In this document: positions 11,366-25,500 of the stretch, piece after piece
Layout of the letters: the number at the start of each line of letters is the position of its first letter
How positions within the stretch are numbered: the first letter of the stretch is position 1
DNA from: Aplidium turbinatum
Lineage: Eukaryota; Chordata; Ascidiacea; Aplousobranchia; Polyclinidae
Assembly (NCBI GenBank): GCA_918807975.1
Contig: OU964925.1
Span: forward strand, 27,005,608-27,069,607
DNA: 64,000 nt
Direction: 5' to 3'
The notes under the pieces: generated by a model
Told to the model about the DNA's origin: nothing
The model's input: only the letters and a program-made list of their open reading frames with translations
Databases searched by the model: none
Program-made: the position numbers and the translations under genes

Positions 11366-11957
11366 ATGTTAATGGATGAAGAAGTTGATACAATAATTGC
11401 AAAATGCCCTGAAAGAATTAAATGCTTAAATTTAAGTCATCGTTTATTGACAGTTCTTCCAAAAAAGCTGTCAAGTTTTAATTCAATCAAATGCTTGCTT
11501 TTGAATGATAATCAGTTAATTTTTCCACCAACTGAAGTTCTCACATTTGCTCACTCTTTAACAGAACTTATACTGGATAACAATAAATTAACAGTTCTTC
11601 CAGCTGGACTTGGATCATTAAGAAATTTGCAGATTTTAAGTGTAAGCAACAATAATATTGGAGCTTTACCAAGTGAAATTGGAGACATTGAAACTTTACA
11701 AGAATTATGGATAAACCAGTGTAACTTACTAGTGGTACCATCAGAAATAGGAAAATTGAAATATTTAGTTCGTTTGGGTTTGAAACAAAATAGACTGGAA
11801 TACCTACCTGTAGAGTTGAGCAGTCTCATAAGCCTGCAGTGGCTCAACTGCTCTGAAAATAATTTAACAGATATATCAAACATTACTTTTCCGGAGGAAA
11901 TATCTTTTTTAAATTTAAACAGTAATAAATTTGAATCTGTTCCTGACCCAGTAAAAG
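11366..11957 (+). CDS. LRR protein exon 1 (start codon, most repeats)
   Basis: ATG opens MLMDEEVDTIIAKCPERIKC; a second in-frame ATG lies two codons on. The donor is GTGAGT after one base of a codon. An open but unspliced extension would end at a stop shortly after the donor. Confidence 0.88.
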
Positions 11958-14900
11958 GTGAGTTTTGGAAGCTCCCAGCTTAGTTTGGAGCTGGTATACA
12001 AGTCCCCCCCTTGGTAACTCATGACAAAAACACAAAAACAGGACTCGACCAAACATATAGGGTGAAACTACTTTACCTTTGCTTTACTGTTCACACACTT
12101 CAATCCACACGTTTTGGTCAATTCCTCTTTGTCATGAGTTACCAAGGGGGGGGGGGGGGATTTGTATACCAGCTCCCTTAGTTTATAAGATGCAGTGATA
12201 GACTATTGTGTGGCTTTTTGCACCTTGACTGTTGAGGCAACATTTACAATCAGATTAAAAACACTTCTTTTTCAAACCATTGTAAATGCTATAAATGCAG
12301 ACAACCTGTGAGATTCCAAAACTATTTATATAATTTCTTTTATTGTCCTATATTATATGTTCTTGTATTGTTTTTCTTCAGACTACTTTTTTCAGTCGAA
12401 ATACAACTTTAATGTAGTTAGGCTTAATGATGTTTCCAGTTTAGAAATGAGTACCGTACCAAGATATATAGATGTTTTCTCTTGTTTGTTCAATGCAATC
12501 TACGTTTTAAATGTTATAATACAATTTTAAATGATCAATGTTAATATCAGGTTTAAACAAAATGCGCTATTCACTGTTTTGTTGTACTGTAAACTAAAAA
12601 GCATCAACTTTATAACATATCAGTCCACTACAGTACACAAATTGTCCTGGCCAAGACATCATAAAAAAGCTTTTGTAATAAGCATGGTCTTTTTAGTTTG
12701 CTTATTTTTTCTCAAGCTAACAATGCTTTGCTGATAGGACCCAACTAGGTTAGGGTTAGGAAGTAGACTCTCCACATAGCTTAGAAGTAGGCTCTTCACA
12801 TAGCTTGTTAAAGTTTGTTGAGTTGCTACTCGATTAGGCTTACTCAATCAATCATTTTATTTTTCGTCATTAACGCGTCCGGGACGAAAAAGATACTAAC
12901 TGCAAAAATCGATATAAACCTACCAGCACATTAACGAACGGGAAAATTATTATCAAGATCTGGGTTTAAACAGATTGTGTGGTAGAAATGTTTTAATAGT
13001 TTGGTATGGGAGTTCAGCTGTCACCATATAATGTTCCTGCTGTTTGAGATTAAATGTATAATATATATATACCATGTTAAGTTTTGTTCCATGCATATAT
13101 TTTTTCTTGTTTAAATGAATGATTTACACATGATCAAGTTTGTACACTGATAATTGTAAAATGTAGCCTACTGTTGATGGTGCAATAGGTTGCAAACATG
13201 ATCTTTTTCCTCAGACTAGGAAAGATTATTGGAGAGCTTAATACTGGCAGTTTCGCATACTTTTAGAGGCTTTCAACCACTGATGCAGGCCTGGTCAGTG
13301 GTCACTGAGATTGACAGCTCTAGTAGAGTTTTTGATAGTTGCTAGGAAATTATTCCGTCCACCAGGTGTTGGTGCTATCATGCCATTCCTGGATTTATTT
13401 TTGATCTCCATGGAACAAGAGATATACCGGTATCTGTTCAAATGTCATATTATTCTAGATTTATGTTTTTCTGCAATGCCAAATCCAGTTCCTACACATT
13501 AGTTTTGTTGTAGCCAGTAGCGCACCCAGCATGGGGCTAAGGGGGCTCAAGCCCCCCCCAAACTCGTCACAAAAAATAAAGTTTTTGTATGTTCCCTATG
13601 TAGGCTAGGCTATACCTTTTACTTACAGGTTAGATATGAATAAGACATAACAATACAACAGGCCCGAGCATTATAACAATATATTTTACATAATTACCGT
13701 ACAAATAGTTTTAACAGTCGAACGTTTTCGGCTTAATTTTAAGCCCTAATCAAGAATCAGAAAATAATTAATCAATGCAATAAATGTCAACTTCTTGAAG
13801 GTAAATTTACATTAGGAAAAGGCAACTACATAAATAACTATAAAAAAATTTGCACCACAGGGAACGTGATACATCAAGTAAATGTTGAGGAGAATGGACG
13901 CGCCTCCAGCAAATAATTGCTTGTTTAAATTTGGGTTGTAGCGTATAGCGTTAACAGTGCTTCCTGAATTTTGGTGTCAAATTGGGATTCTCCTTTGCTT
14001 AAAATTATAAATGAGTCAGCAGAGAATTTAGAAAGCAGCGAGCGAAGCCTGACGGTGTCATCGCCGAAGCCCACCCTGTGGCGGGGGGTCTGGGGGTCCT
14101 CCCCTAGAAAATTTTAAAAAATTACTTTGAATTTGGGGCATTATGAGAGCATGTTCAACAAAAATTTGGGAATGAATATTACTGTAAAATGGTGCTGTCC
14201 GGTGGCATAGCAAAAGGATAAGATCATGCTTTCCTCAACATTTTTCGGAAATATAAAGCTATGTCTCTATGTTGATTTGGATGCAACCTATTTCGTCCCC
14301 TAAAAAATTCTTACCCCGATTCCGTACCCTGAAGTCGGAGTAACAAAATCAAATTTCGACTTAATTCGTCCCCTGAAAAGATCGAGAGAAATTTTGAAAT
14401 GTTTGCGGCAACTCCGATCAGCGACTTCGGCTCTGTTGTTTTTTTTCTCGATCTTTTCAGGATACGAAACATTCAGGGGACAAAAAAGGTTGCACCCGTT
14501 GAGTCTCCATGTTTTCTTGTTGCTAATTCCTTTGTTGAATTCACTTTGTTAAATTTTTCCATTGAAAATAACAAAATTACTGCATTTTCTGAGTAGATTG
14601 CGGGCCCCCTAATTTGCGGGCCCTGTGCGATCGCACGGTTTGCACACCCCAAACACCGGCACTGATGGGCATTGGCCTACAGTCACTATTATCGCAAATC
14701 ACTCGACCGACATTTCTGAATTAGCCCCCCCCTAAATTTTTTTCTGGGTGCGCTACTGGTTGTAGCAATTGCCATTATTGTTGCAATTGTTACAATAAGA
14801 CTGTCTATAATCTAACCCTACTTCCATATTTCAGGAAAGCGTAAACTGAAAGTGTTACTTCTTTGTGGCAACAACATATGTCATATTAGTGACGATTCCC

Positions 14901-15762
14901 TGCTTGACCTGAATCATGTTGTGAAACTGGATTTAAGAGAAAACCCAATGGAAAGTTTGCCTCTGCATTGGAAGGTAGGTCGCTTACGATCTTATAAACA
15001 CTGCAAAAGGGTTCCAAAGCTTCCAATCTCTGGAGCTTCTGCTTATAGTTCCCACTTTACCAGAACGATAGCTCGGTTGGATAGGCCTGATTATGTGGAC
15101 AAAGATGCTTCAAGATCAAGCGGCACTGGTTCAATCCTCGGGGTATGTGCTTGAGCAACACATTCCAAGGACTACTCTTCATTCAGTGGCACCTAATGGT
15201 CATGGATGAAATATTTCCTCGGCAACAACACTTCAACAGTCGGAAACCTTTACTCTGTCAATCTTGGTAACCGGCCCCGCGTCAAAAGCCTCTACAAATA
15301 TGCGAAACCACCAGGAATAACCAATCAAGGCTTGTCTTAACCTGTCAGTCCGAGGATAAAAATTCAAAACCATTATATACCTAACATTGTGTAGTGCTGT
15401 ACATTTGCGATAGTAAGGTGCAGTGTTAATACTTCTGTAAAATGTTGACATCAGCGGAGCAACACTGACAATTACGTATGGGCAGACCTACCTCGGAAGT
15501 AATGGCAACAGTTGTTTTGGCACTATAACTGGGTGCGACCTATATCAAAATTTTGCGTTATGCATCAATACTGAGATAGCTCAGCTACTGCAACGTATCG
15601 AGTATTTTCAACACCACGGTGTCACCAAAGCATGAGCTGCTTAGTCGGCCGATAATCTTAATCAGTGTAGTTCATGTATTTACCTTCCTCCAGGGAATGA
15701 ATCACATCATGATTGGCCAGAAGAAAGGACCAGCTATCACCCAAACTCCTAGAGCTGTTTGA
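11366..15762 (+). CDS. Leucine-rich-repeat protein, three exons, about 322 aa
   Basis: Exons 11366-11957, 14835-15142 and 15694-15762 join in phase to one frame from ATG to TGA. An in-frame TAA lies upstream of the start. The first 260 residues are about ten LRRs of the short 23-residue plant-like/SHOC2-like type (LxxLxLxxNxLxxLPxxL), for example LTELILDNNKLTVLPAGLGS, with no signal peptide or membrane segment, so an intracellular scaffold is likely. The C-terminal 60 residues are basic and Ser-rich (SYKHCKRVPKLPISG) and end GPAITQTPRAV. The exact vertebrate LRRC orthologue is not clear to me. The gene ends tail-to-tail with DENND4. Confidence 0.85.
11987..12176. mobile_element. 190-bp hAT-type MITE, perfect 8-bp TSD
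   Basis: The inverted ends GGAGCTGGTATACAAG / TTTGTATACCAGCTCC continue into GGTAACTCATGACA and its complement, with C/G runs inside both arms. The target duplication CTTAGTTT flanks it on both sides (11979-11986 and 12177-12184). It starts 29 bases after the donor of LRR exon 1. Confidence 0.9.
12185..13506. other. LRR gene intron 1, no other gene seen
   Basis: AT-rich unique-looking DNA. Short frames here have no splice or protein support. Confidence 0.5.
13515..14758. mobile_element. Non-autonomous hAT, 1.24 kb, perfect 8-bp TSD
   Basis: Ends CAGTAGCGCACCCAG and CTGGGTGCGCTACTG are exact inverted repeats, flanked by GTTGTAGC on each side (13507-13514 and 14759-14766). C- and G-runs follow both termini. 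No transposase is recognisable. A smaller inverted structure lies inside at about 14279-14499. Confidence 0.9.
14279..14499. repeat. Inner foldback inside the 1.24-kb hAT
   Basis: GCAACCTATTTCGTCCCCT at the left pairs with AGGGGACAAAAAAGGTTGC at the right, and an inner pair is formed by CCTGAAAAGATCGAGA and TCTCGATCTTTTCAGG. It is likely a separate MITE inserted into the larger element. Confidence 0.6.
14835..15142 (+). CDS. LRR protein exon 2 (last repeats and basic tail)
   Basis: Acceptor atatttcag; it encodes KLKVLLLCGNNICHIS, then VKLDLRENPMESLPLHWK and the basic Ser-rich tail. I end it at the GTATGT donor after CTCGGG because the frame meets a stop four codons later and a good final exon in the same phase follows. 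An earlier GTAGGT at 14975 is an alternative donor. Confidence 0.7.
15694..15762 (+). CDS. LRR protein last exon
   Basis: A strong acceptor (tttaccttcctccag) leads into GMNHIMIGQKKGPAITQTPR and AV, then TGA at 15760-15762. The phase matches exon 2. Confidence 0.7.
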   Translation, partial: GMNHIMIGQKKGPAITQTPRAV

Positions 15763-16046
15763 AGATCATTGAAATTTCAAGCGACACTTTTTTCGGACAA
15801 ATCAGCAAAATATCTCTGTATTGCATTTGAACGGGAGAACAAAGTTTGCAAAAGTCGTGCATGCAGCAGCAACGCAAAATAGACAATTCTGGAACTAACA
15901 CTGTGAATCCGGTTTGTCATGTTGGCGGAAATAATTTCACTTTATAAACACAAACTTACACCCCAGATAGCAAATGTTGTCCATGAAATCATACAAAAAT
16001 GGCACCTCATGCCAGCTGAAATTTTACAGTGCGACATGCAAATCTG
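15763..16046. other. Convergent intergenic spacer, no gene seen
   Basis: A short stretch between the LRR stop and the likely DENND4 polyadenylation signal. CCCCAGATAGCAAATG near 15962 could be one end of the palindromic MITE without its partner. Confidence 0.4.
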
Positions 16047-16052
16047 TTTATT
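16047..16052 (-). promoter_or_regulatory. Possible DENND4 polyadenylation signal AATAAA
   Basis: The minus strand reads AATAAA about 355 bases beyond the DENND4 stop codon. No other canonical hexamer was noticed between the two. Confidence 0.4.
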
Positions 16053-16406
16053 TTTACATAAGATCATGAGGAGTTTGTACTAAAATATGATACGTTGTTC
16101 TGTTGGCTAACATTTCTCTTTATAAATCGACACTTATGATATAAAATGTTTTCAGATAAATAGAACACTATCACATGAAGTGGTTCCCATGCCAGGCAGT
16201 ACTAGCAGCAGCAATGTATGGCACAAATTGTAATGACCGAGCGAAGAAGGTTGACTACTGACAGTGATTGTCTTGAAATTTCAACGTTTGCACTCCATGG
16301 CAATTCTTTAAGCGTATGGTTTAGCACTCACACCAAGCGCTAGCACCTCAATTCACAGTGACAATACACACAAGCGAGAATGCCCAGCGGAATTAGCTGA
16401 ATAACG

Positions 16407-16549
16407 TCATATATACAAATCTAGTTCCCCAAATATGTCGCGGCAATCAACAGCATGGTCGCTCGGTGGTCGATCACATTTTTTCGCTAGAGCGCGTTCA
16501 TCGGGTGTGAGAGCGTCGTAAGCTCGCTTGTACTCGCGATCGAAGGCAT
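16407..16549 (-). CDS. DENND4: DENND4 last exon and stop
   Basis: Encodes [34 protein letters not shown] and ends FGELDLYI with TGA at 16407-16409. Matches AFDNEYGIAY...RKCFGAP ends of relatives. Acceptor gtctcttttcag. Confidence 0.96.
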
Positions 16550-19500
16550 CTGAAAAGAGACTTTACCGTCAAGTATCGACAGACGTTGAATCGATAAAAT
16601 TTGCCCGGTCATATCAAAGGTTCTTCAATAGTGGCACTCAATCTCGTTCTTGCTAAGCAATCAGTAAAGATTCAGGCAATAATGTAGCCTACTCGGCTAC
16701 AATGGCACATCTGCTTTGTAAAGCATTGATAGCGCTATATGAACACATAGTGTTGGGGCTTGGCAGAGTGCTTCCGGTGAAGTGTAGATGGCAAATCAAG
16801 GACTGACAGCTCTACAAATTACCCCATGGTGTGGAGTGCCTACTTGCCATTGACGATGACACCAGCCTGTGGTGCCTTAATACTTAGCAACAAAATGAAA
16901 GAATCATACGTAAGAAGCAGCCACTTATTACCACTCACTAATGTCAATGGACGTTTTTCCCAGTGCCACGATGATGAGGCATAGAATTTCCCTGTACGCG
17001 CTTCTTCGAATCCCCCCTTGGACGTACAACTCGTTGAGCACCGCAACGAGCGGGCCTCGAACATCGTTCCGCTTGATGCTGTCGCGAATGTCGGCGAGAA
17101 ACGAAAACGAATATGCGTACTCGCTGTTCGGAGTTTGGTTTTTCACTGGCAATCACAATAAAAAAGTATTAGATCACTTAGGCATTTCTATGCTAGAAAG
17201 TTGTCTATTGATTTCACCATGCGAAGACAATACATGTCAAAAATGGCAGAAGTTTAGAAAAAGGTAGAAGCGACAAAACGCTAACGTTAAAGCCATGCTT
17301 GTAATTGAAATAGGATAGTAAAATAAACATTTTGACATGGTGGCACAACTGCTAAAACTTCCATCTATCGTGTTAGAATACACTTCAGTGTCAAGTTATA
17401 CTTATGTCACAGCACACAAAAACTTTGACACTGAAAAGTTTTTTTCTAGCTTTCATATCAAATTTGACGCTTTCCGTGGTAGGGAAATACCTTTCTAATT
17501 CTATAGTAGGGAAATGTAGTGTAATTTCGATCAACATCCTTTTCTATATTACTGTATACTGTAAAAGTTTTTTTTTTTGGTCATGGTTTGTGAACAAATT
17601 GAAGCAAGAGTTGAAATAATCCAGATCACCAAAATCTCTGTCCTGAGAAACGTGGTAGCTGTGTTCGAATTTGTGCTACTTTTCAAATTAATATAGTTTT
17701 GTGATGCTTGAAATAAGCGAATGTATGGAAGAGCTTCAACCAATAAAGTCTTATATTGTGCTGGTGCACTGCTTAGTGACTAAGGTTTAAGTGCAGCAGA
17801 TATAAAGATTCTAGTTGCATAGCTAAACAAACAAGCAGTATTGTTAGATGCAACAATAGGAGTGTGTAATTCAGACAAAACAGCAATGTGCAATTTGGAC
17901 TAGTATTTTAGTAGGGGCCAAAGGTTGCTTATTGCATATGTATTAGTCGGGGCATTTGCACTGAAGGTGTAGCTTTATCAATATTAACTGGTGTAGCCTA
18001 CATAAAGAACAAGTTGCTTTATTAAAAAAAAAAATTTTTTTTCTTGATAATCTGTGATCCAAATTACACAACCTCCTGGTCCAAATTACACTCAGGAGTG
18101 TCTAATTCGGACCCCTTTTTCACTTTCTTGTTTTGTTATTATTTCATTTGTTTTTGATACTTTTTGAACTATCATATACTTGATAAATATGCTACATAAT
18201 GCTGTATGTGATACCTGTATTCAAAAATTGACATTAATTTTGTGGAGTTATTGCCATTTTTCTCTTAGGGGGTCCAAATTACACTACTTTCCCCTAATGG
18301 ATCTGACCAATGCCATCTAGAAGGCATGCCATTCGAACACTTACGTTGGTGCCAGACGCAGTATAAAGGAAGCTTTTCTGCGCCGTCGTGAAGTTTGAGG
18401 TTATCCCACATTGTGTGTATCATAACGTTGCCTTTCGTCGTTTGTGATGAACTCGTTGCCGCAAACGACTCGTTGGAACCGGTTTTAACCAGTTGGGATT
18501 GCAACAGAAGATTGTAAAGGTTGGAATGAAGGTTTAATCTTCTAAAGTACCACACCTACGTAAAGTAACATAAGTCAAAATTTAAGGTTAAGCCTCTCTG
18601 TTTTCAAAATTAGTAAGATTGCAAACTTTTTAAAGTAACTTTTTAAACCATCTACTGTGAATAGACCTGTGGCGACACGGAATGGCCCGTTTCGGTGAGT
18701 CCGATCCCTTAAAGGGGGATTTTTTTAATTTTTTTTTAAATTATCGGGTACCGTAGCCTAATTATCATTGTCGTTTTAGGGTTTGGGGTTAGGGTTAGGA
18801 ACTCACCGAATAGTAGCAGACCCGTGGCGACAAGTTAAATGATCCATGAAAGCTCAATTTATACAAGTTAACACTGTCTACTTACTAAATTCCAGTATAT
18901 AATGGGATGATGATCAACAAATTCTGGCTCGGTCAAAACCACCGTTCCTTCATTTTCAAGCAAACTTTCTAGTTCTTTTCGTAAAACGAGGGAACTGAGG
19001 TAAGGGACCGTGACTGGTTCCAGCACTCGAGGAACAGAATGATCGTCGGTGGAACGAGTCTCATTTGTTCCCACGCTTTGAGATTCCTGTCAAACAATAG
19101 CGGTAAAAACCTCCACACACGCAACGTCAACACTAAGTCGGTTAAAAGCACAACTTGGCTCTTTTGCTGTCCTATTGTGTTGTCTGTAATTCCTCCGATC
19201 CAATTGAATAAAACGAACGCGTTATGCAAACAGGCCGTACGAACGAAAGGTAACGTACTATCTCGTTTTGAGCAAGAGGGTTACTTTGGTGACCAAATGT
19301 AGAAAAAACACACCTTCAAATCGGCAAAGATCGTAAGACACCGTCCACAATGAGAAAATATTTGCTTGACAAATTGCTTGTATATATGTGATTATAGTTT
19401 CTTCGCATCAAATAAAACGAAGAGTTCTTTTTAGAGTAATAAGGTTTTTTTAATAAAGTTTTTGAGCAATAATAAATTAATTAATGATTAGCAACGAAAG

Positions 19501-22500
19501 TAGATCGCAGAAGACTCACCGATGTGTTGTCTGGGACAGTATCAGATATTGTCTTGGGTTCAGTAATTGCGTTGGAACTGAAATATAAAACTTGATTAAA
19601 ATAATAAGACTTGGGTGGGCTATAGACATAGAGTTTATTTGTTGCATTACAAAACACCACTGCGCGTAATATTACTTCTAGGGATAATCTAGTCCACAAC
19701 CTCACTCACTAGACAATTGTACACTCTGAGGTAATATGCTAGATGGCACAGGAGGCGGTAGCTTCGATTTCCTAGAAAAGCTGGTTCCGAATTTCCGAGC
19801 ACTGGTAGCAATGCTTGGCATGTCAGGAGTTATGCCGTCGAAATAAAAACTTAAATATCCTTGCGGTGACTTCTGCAATTGGTATCAACAGCGCTCGAAC
19901 GTACCTCTCCGCTCTTGAAATCGTTTCCTGCCGAGTAGCTGCATGTGTAGTTGACTCGTCTATCGCGGGTAACCTTTCAGAGTCACCATCGTGGGGATCA
20001 GAAGGAGACTTGTTGATAGTTGGGGGTTCCGAATGGGATGAGCTTTCGGGTATATTGTCCAGAGTACCATTGATTTCTTGGGTTGCTTCAGGGTTTGAAA
20101 AAAGGTTAAACGATCCGCTGAAGCCCTCTGCAGAAGGGGGTGATTTATCTTCTGATACTTCAACAGTTTCCATAGGTAGCGTTGGTTTGAACTGCAAGGT
20201 AGATGACCGACGATCTAGATTTCGATAATCCTGCAATAATAATCAACAGAACTTCTCAAGTGACTCTGCTAGAGTCATCAGAGTTGCAACGAGCAAAATT
20301 GCTTCTTTAGCGACGTTGAAACGATGTAAAGAAGGAAAATTTAGCTGAGTGGAATATTCGTGTTGCAGCTTTGAGTAGCAGAACTGAAAAATCGTTTGCT
20401 TGTGAGACAGCCAAATAAGTCAACAAGCTGTTGCAAAACAAATTGAACATCCACCATGTGAAAATACTTACAGTAATTTCAATATCAAGAAAAGGAACGA
20501 ACAAAGAATTGCAGAACGGGCAACTGAAAAAAAAAGAAGTCGTTATGCAGTTGGCTGATTATCGTGCTTTCCAAGAACAAGTCTGATAGTGAAGATTTCC
20601 ATGAAATGGAAGGAAAAGAGTGGAAAGTGATCTTTGCATCCACCCCAAGCATAAGATTAAGTGTCCTGTGTCTGCAGACATTAAAACGTCTGCAGACATT
20701 AAATCAATGTAAAAATGACAGATTTTGTTGTCTGTTGTTGGATTGTAGCATCGCAACTCGTTCTAGTGATTATTTATCGCGAAGCTGTTGCGGTTTGCAT
20801 TCAAAAAGTGTTTTCCGGCTGCCGATCGCTAGTTCATCTATTGTTTTATGTATCAATACAGCATAAAAAGTTGCCCCCACGCAGGCCCGTAGCCAGCCGG
20901 GGGCCAGGGGGGCCTCCCCCCCTGAAAAAATTTCGCCCCCCCCCTTGACAAAGTCTCAACATTCTCGAGCAACAGCGACAATTATAATGATTTTGCCCAT
21001 TGAAATTTTTTCGGCCCCCCCCTAAAAAAAAAGTTGACCCCCCTTGCTCTGCGGTCTGGCTACGGCCCTGCCCCCACGGCTTAGGCGCCTATGGATTCGG
21101 TAAAAAATGGATAAAACTGCGACAAAGCTCAGCTTACACTTTCTGCTATTGCACAACCTAGCTATCTTCATTCTTGAGAGAAATTTGTGAAATTTGGCAT
21201 TAAACATGCCAACCTGGCATCCCTGGCCGTTGGACCCGCGAGAGCGTGTGATAGTCACGTGATCGACGATGCGCATGCGTCGAAGTCTTTTTTCGCTTGT
21301 AAAATGTGACAAGACAGATTTCGCGCCACTCGAGTTACTTTCAACCGCGTTCAGCCGAAAGGGCGGCTATAATTTCGAATATGTCCGATACGAAAAACGA
21401 GTTTCGAATATCACCTTAATCGAAATCGAATCGAAAATCGAAATTGAACACCCCTAGCTTTAGGAGTGATATCTCTGTTATTTTTTAAGGCACGGTTTCA
21501 AAAATTGGGATTCGCTTTGTAAAATTATTCACGCTGAGCATATCCGAAAATTAAAACTATGTGAATTTTAGAACTGCTCATATACGTTGAAATGTTGAGG
21601 TGACTTATGACTGTAATTGTAGCGTGAGTTTACACATTATTGTTTGGTAGAGTAATGAAGAACATGCATTGCAATGTTGCGATTAAAAATGTTTTACATA
21701 ATTTTACTTACAGCCAATTCCCTTCACGCTGTGAAACAGTTAGGAGGGCCAAATTAATTACTTTCATCCAGCTGGTGGGAAAATTTTAAACAATAGAATA
21801 TGAAATATTTCAGAGGATGTGCTGAGAAATGCCTTATATTTCTCAATTTATAACCTTTATTCGCTCAAAATTTCAGCTCAATAGAGGTGAATAAAAGTTA
21901 GGAAAAGTCAAGAAATCGCGTAGTCGCAGCCTTAGTGGTTTTGGAGATACAACTGTTGATACAAAAAAGTTGAATTGACAGCCCCCCAAACCTTCAAAGG
22001 GTTAAAGCATCGGTTAATAGGAATTCTGGCACGCCGCAGACAGTAAAATCCGTCATATTGATTCAACGCCTGCAGACGTTAAATCAATGTAAATATAACG
22101 ATTTTTTCTGTCTGGATCAGTCAATGTGCGGATCATACCCGATAAACAACGTGAAACAGAAAATTTAAAGTTAAGACGATCTGAGCTAAAGTGTCCTGTC
22201 GCTTTTAGTTAAAAGTGCCAATGCGCTTGTTATATAAGTTATCATCTCCATGATGTATGTGACCATAAAACCTACACACTCCAAAGTGATACCTATCACA
22301 AGATTTAAAACTCTTATTGTCATCTTGTCTTGCTGCTCAATGACCGATGCACTGAAAACATGGTGAATGAATGTATTGTAATGAATTGCTTTGTGTGGTC
22401 AATTCAATACAACCATCCACTGTTTAAACTTTAAACGTCACATTCTAGAACATTCGTCTACGTACTGCGTGTTGAGGCTAGAGTCGTCACCGATCCACCC

Positions 22501-25500
22501 AGCCATGATTTCCTCGTCATAAACCAAGGACTCACAGCGGTGGCATCGCGAGCAGCTGCTTATTATCACATCGACATCGTAGATGCCCTGTTGTGTGGGT
22601 GCAATGTACACATCAGACGTGGTGAAGAAAAACAGTTAGATTTAATTTATTTTACAACATGGCAGACTTAAACTAAGACAACTTTGGAAAGGTCTTAAAA
22701 GCATTACGCTTGCAAGTTAGTATTAGCTGCTGTTTTACAGTAACACAAATTGTGACACAATCCAAGAGGTTAATACTACAGGCTTATTATATGCCTCATG
22801 TCTTAGGACGAGGGCAGAAAAACAAGAATATGGTGTCAGCTTTTATTATTCAAACAGCTCTTAGACACCGAAAATCTTTCGAAAAAATACGTGCTACAGA
22901 TTGATATGTTTCATACACAACGCACCTTGATGTTTAGCGAAGTCATAGAAGATGTGATGTTGGGGTCGGATGATTCGTTGTTGGCAGTCGGGATGGACAG
23001 ACATGAGTTGGTTAGTTGAAGTGGGAGGCGGTTTGCTGCGTTGGCAGAGTCTTGAAAGAGTATCACAACTCAATTGATTGGCTTTCAAACAATTAAAAAT
23101 ATGCCGACGCATGTTATGGTGATACTGTAGACGTGAGGTCAGTACCATGTCGGGTCATACCCAAAACTTTTCAAAAAGAATACTGAAATTCATTGTTCTT
23201 AACATAGAGAAAATATACAATAATAATATACCCGGCTCCACCACTCTGAACTAAAACTCTGCTATGTAGAGCACACAGCGATTTATATACGCAATAGAAA
23301 CAGCGCTATACAAAAACAAACACACGTATTAGGATGATTCTAAAATTCAAGTCGCATACTCACCAAAGTGCGGTACACTCAGAGGTCTTGCTAATTTTTT
23401 AGGTTTCTTTTTCTTGCCACCAGTTCTTTGTGAGGCTACACATCAACACCATTACAACAACACGAATAAAACATATTGTTATGTAAATTGTAAATGCTAT
23501 CAAATTTTAAGTAATCTATAGATCAGCGGTGGGATGGCGCAGCGGATAAGGCGTTGGCTTTCCAATCATGCAATCCTGGTTCGACACCCTTTTTAAGCTG
23601 GTTGTTGAAAAGCACCGCTCTCCTCTAGGGTGTAATAAATTGAGTGGGCATAGTTGCTGAAAGAAAGGCGGCTGAGAGAAAGGAACTGATCACCCTACTC
23701 TCGTTAGTGCAAAGGCTGAGAATAAAGAGAACCTCATTTTCTCACTTTCCAAGGCTCAATAACTGAGTATGGGACTTTTATATATTAGCAGAGCTATTAG
23801 GCTACACCGTACGTAGTATGAAAGTGGTTCAACTTACCCTCTCTCACATCTTGCACACTACGCACACTTCCGCTACTCCGCAAGCTTGACTGACTACTAT
23901 ATTGCTCATGGGTAAAAGTCTGGCTCTTGGAGTGAGGAAGATGCGATGAATTATCATGAACATCCTCTTGTGATCCTCTCAAGTCAGATGAGGATCCTTT
24001 CACCTTGAAAACAGAGGGAGAATTAAAATGAAACATTTTCATAATGTAATCTTCAAATTTTGACGCAACACGCATCTAGTAGATGGATTGAATAGTCCAC
24101 TTTTAACACCAGAGAGTCAATGGGTCAAAGCTTCAATTTGTTAGCAACCCCCAGCGATACTTCTTGTCCCAGATGACGTGATGTTGCTATGAATAACATT
24201 GTATTTGCTGATTGTTTTGTTGCCACATTGTCTTAATTTATCTTGAGTTCTTTTGCTGCTTTTATTCTGGTATTCGCTTCAGTTTGCAACCTAGCTGCGT
24301 TTCATAAGAAAAACTTCAAAACTGAAGATTTGTGGTCGATTTCACTACACCAGAGGTTATCTCAATTGAGGATAAATGCTGCTAAGCCTACAGTGTATAA
24401 CTGTATATTCCTACCCTGTAAAACGTTACATTTTTATGAAGCCAAACAAAAGAATCGACAAGCGCAGAGCTTCAACTCACTTTCTCCGGCGTGTAGTAAG
24501 CGATGCTGGCTTGCATTGTCTCGTTCAAATCCTTAGCCAGGCTAGTCGCCACCTTCTTCGCTTTGGTGGCCATCCCCAATGTGGTTGTCTTCAAACCCTT
24601 CATCTTTGAATTTGAACCAAACCAAGAATCACTGGATGAAAGGGTCTGATTCTCATGGTAAGTCAAAGATCTGAAAAAGTTTATTTTTGTATTTTTTTGG
24701 CGAAAGTTCTGTGATGAAAACAAGGTGCTGTGATGAAAACAAGGTGTTCTGATGAAACAAAGTGTTCTGATGAAACAAAGTGTTCTATTGAGGTGCGGAA
24801 CAAAGCACAACTCCAGCCAGGAACTTTTTGTCAGACAGACCCGATATTCGCTTTTCAATCAAGTCAGACTTCAGCAGTATTGAGTTGAGGCACAGCTGGC
24901 ACCAAACAAAACTATTGTTACAAGAATACGATATACAAAGCACAGTGGGTTTTGCTGATGGGAGCTTGATTATTTTCAAAATGTTATTAGTAAAACCCCT
25001 GTATACGTTTCGATGTTTTGTCAACCAGACAAGACATCTTCAAAAAAAAACCAGATCAAGTCACCGCTACCACTTGTCTATCATATCACAAGATTATGTG
25101 ACGGGTTAAGTGATATACATGACAAAAAACAAACCAGACGATAAAATAGATACTGGACGAACAGTTTCGTTCAGGTACAATATTGGGCCAAGTTGTATTC
25201 CCGTTTTTGGCTTAAAACTTTCTCAGCAAGGCGATAATTATTGCTGATCTCAACAGCGGACCACTCAGAACATCCCACCTTTTCAAAGGAGGCTTTCCTC
25301 TGCGACCTGACTTGGGGCTGTTGGTGGAGAGACTCCTCAACCTGTCGATTTTGGATTTTGATGCGTCCTGAGAAAGAAAACAAACCCATTGAGTTGGCAA
25401 ATTCTGAGGGTAGCAGGTTAAGTCATTGGTGGAGCAGTAAATTAGTTTTTGAAGCCAACGTAGACCTGAGAAATGTACGTCAGCCTAAGTTTCACTTTTC

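Noticed and set aside
19815-20228. 137-residue plus-strand ORF
   Set aside because: It is the antisense shadow of the DENND4 exon at 19905-20230, whose phases and splice sites are consistent.
22894-23148. 84-residue minus-strand ORF as the coding frame of this DENND4 exon
   Set aside because: It ends in the wrong phase for the next exon. A different frame within 22926-23050 fits both neighbours.
23526-23600. Functional tRNA gene
   Set aside because: Box A and box B are present but the 3' half does not close an acceptor stem and an unrelated body follows, so it is a SINE head.
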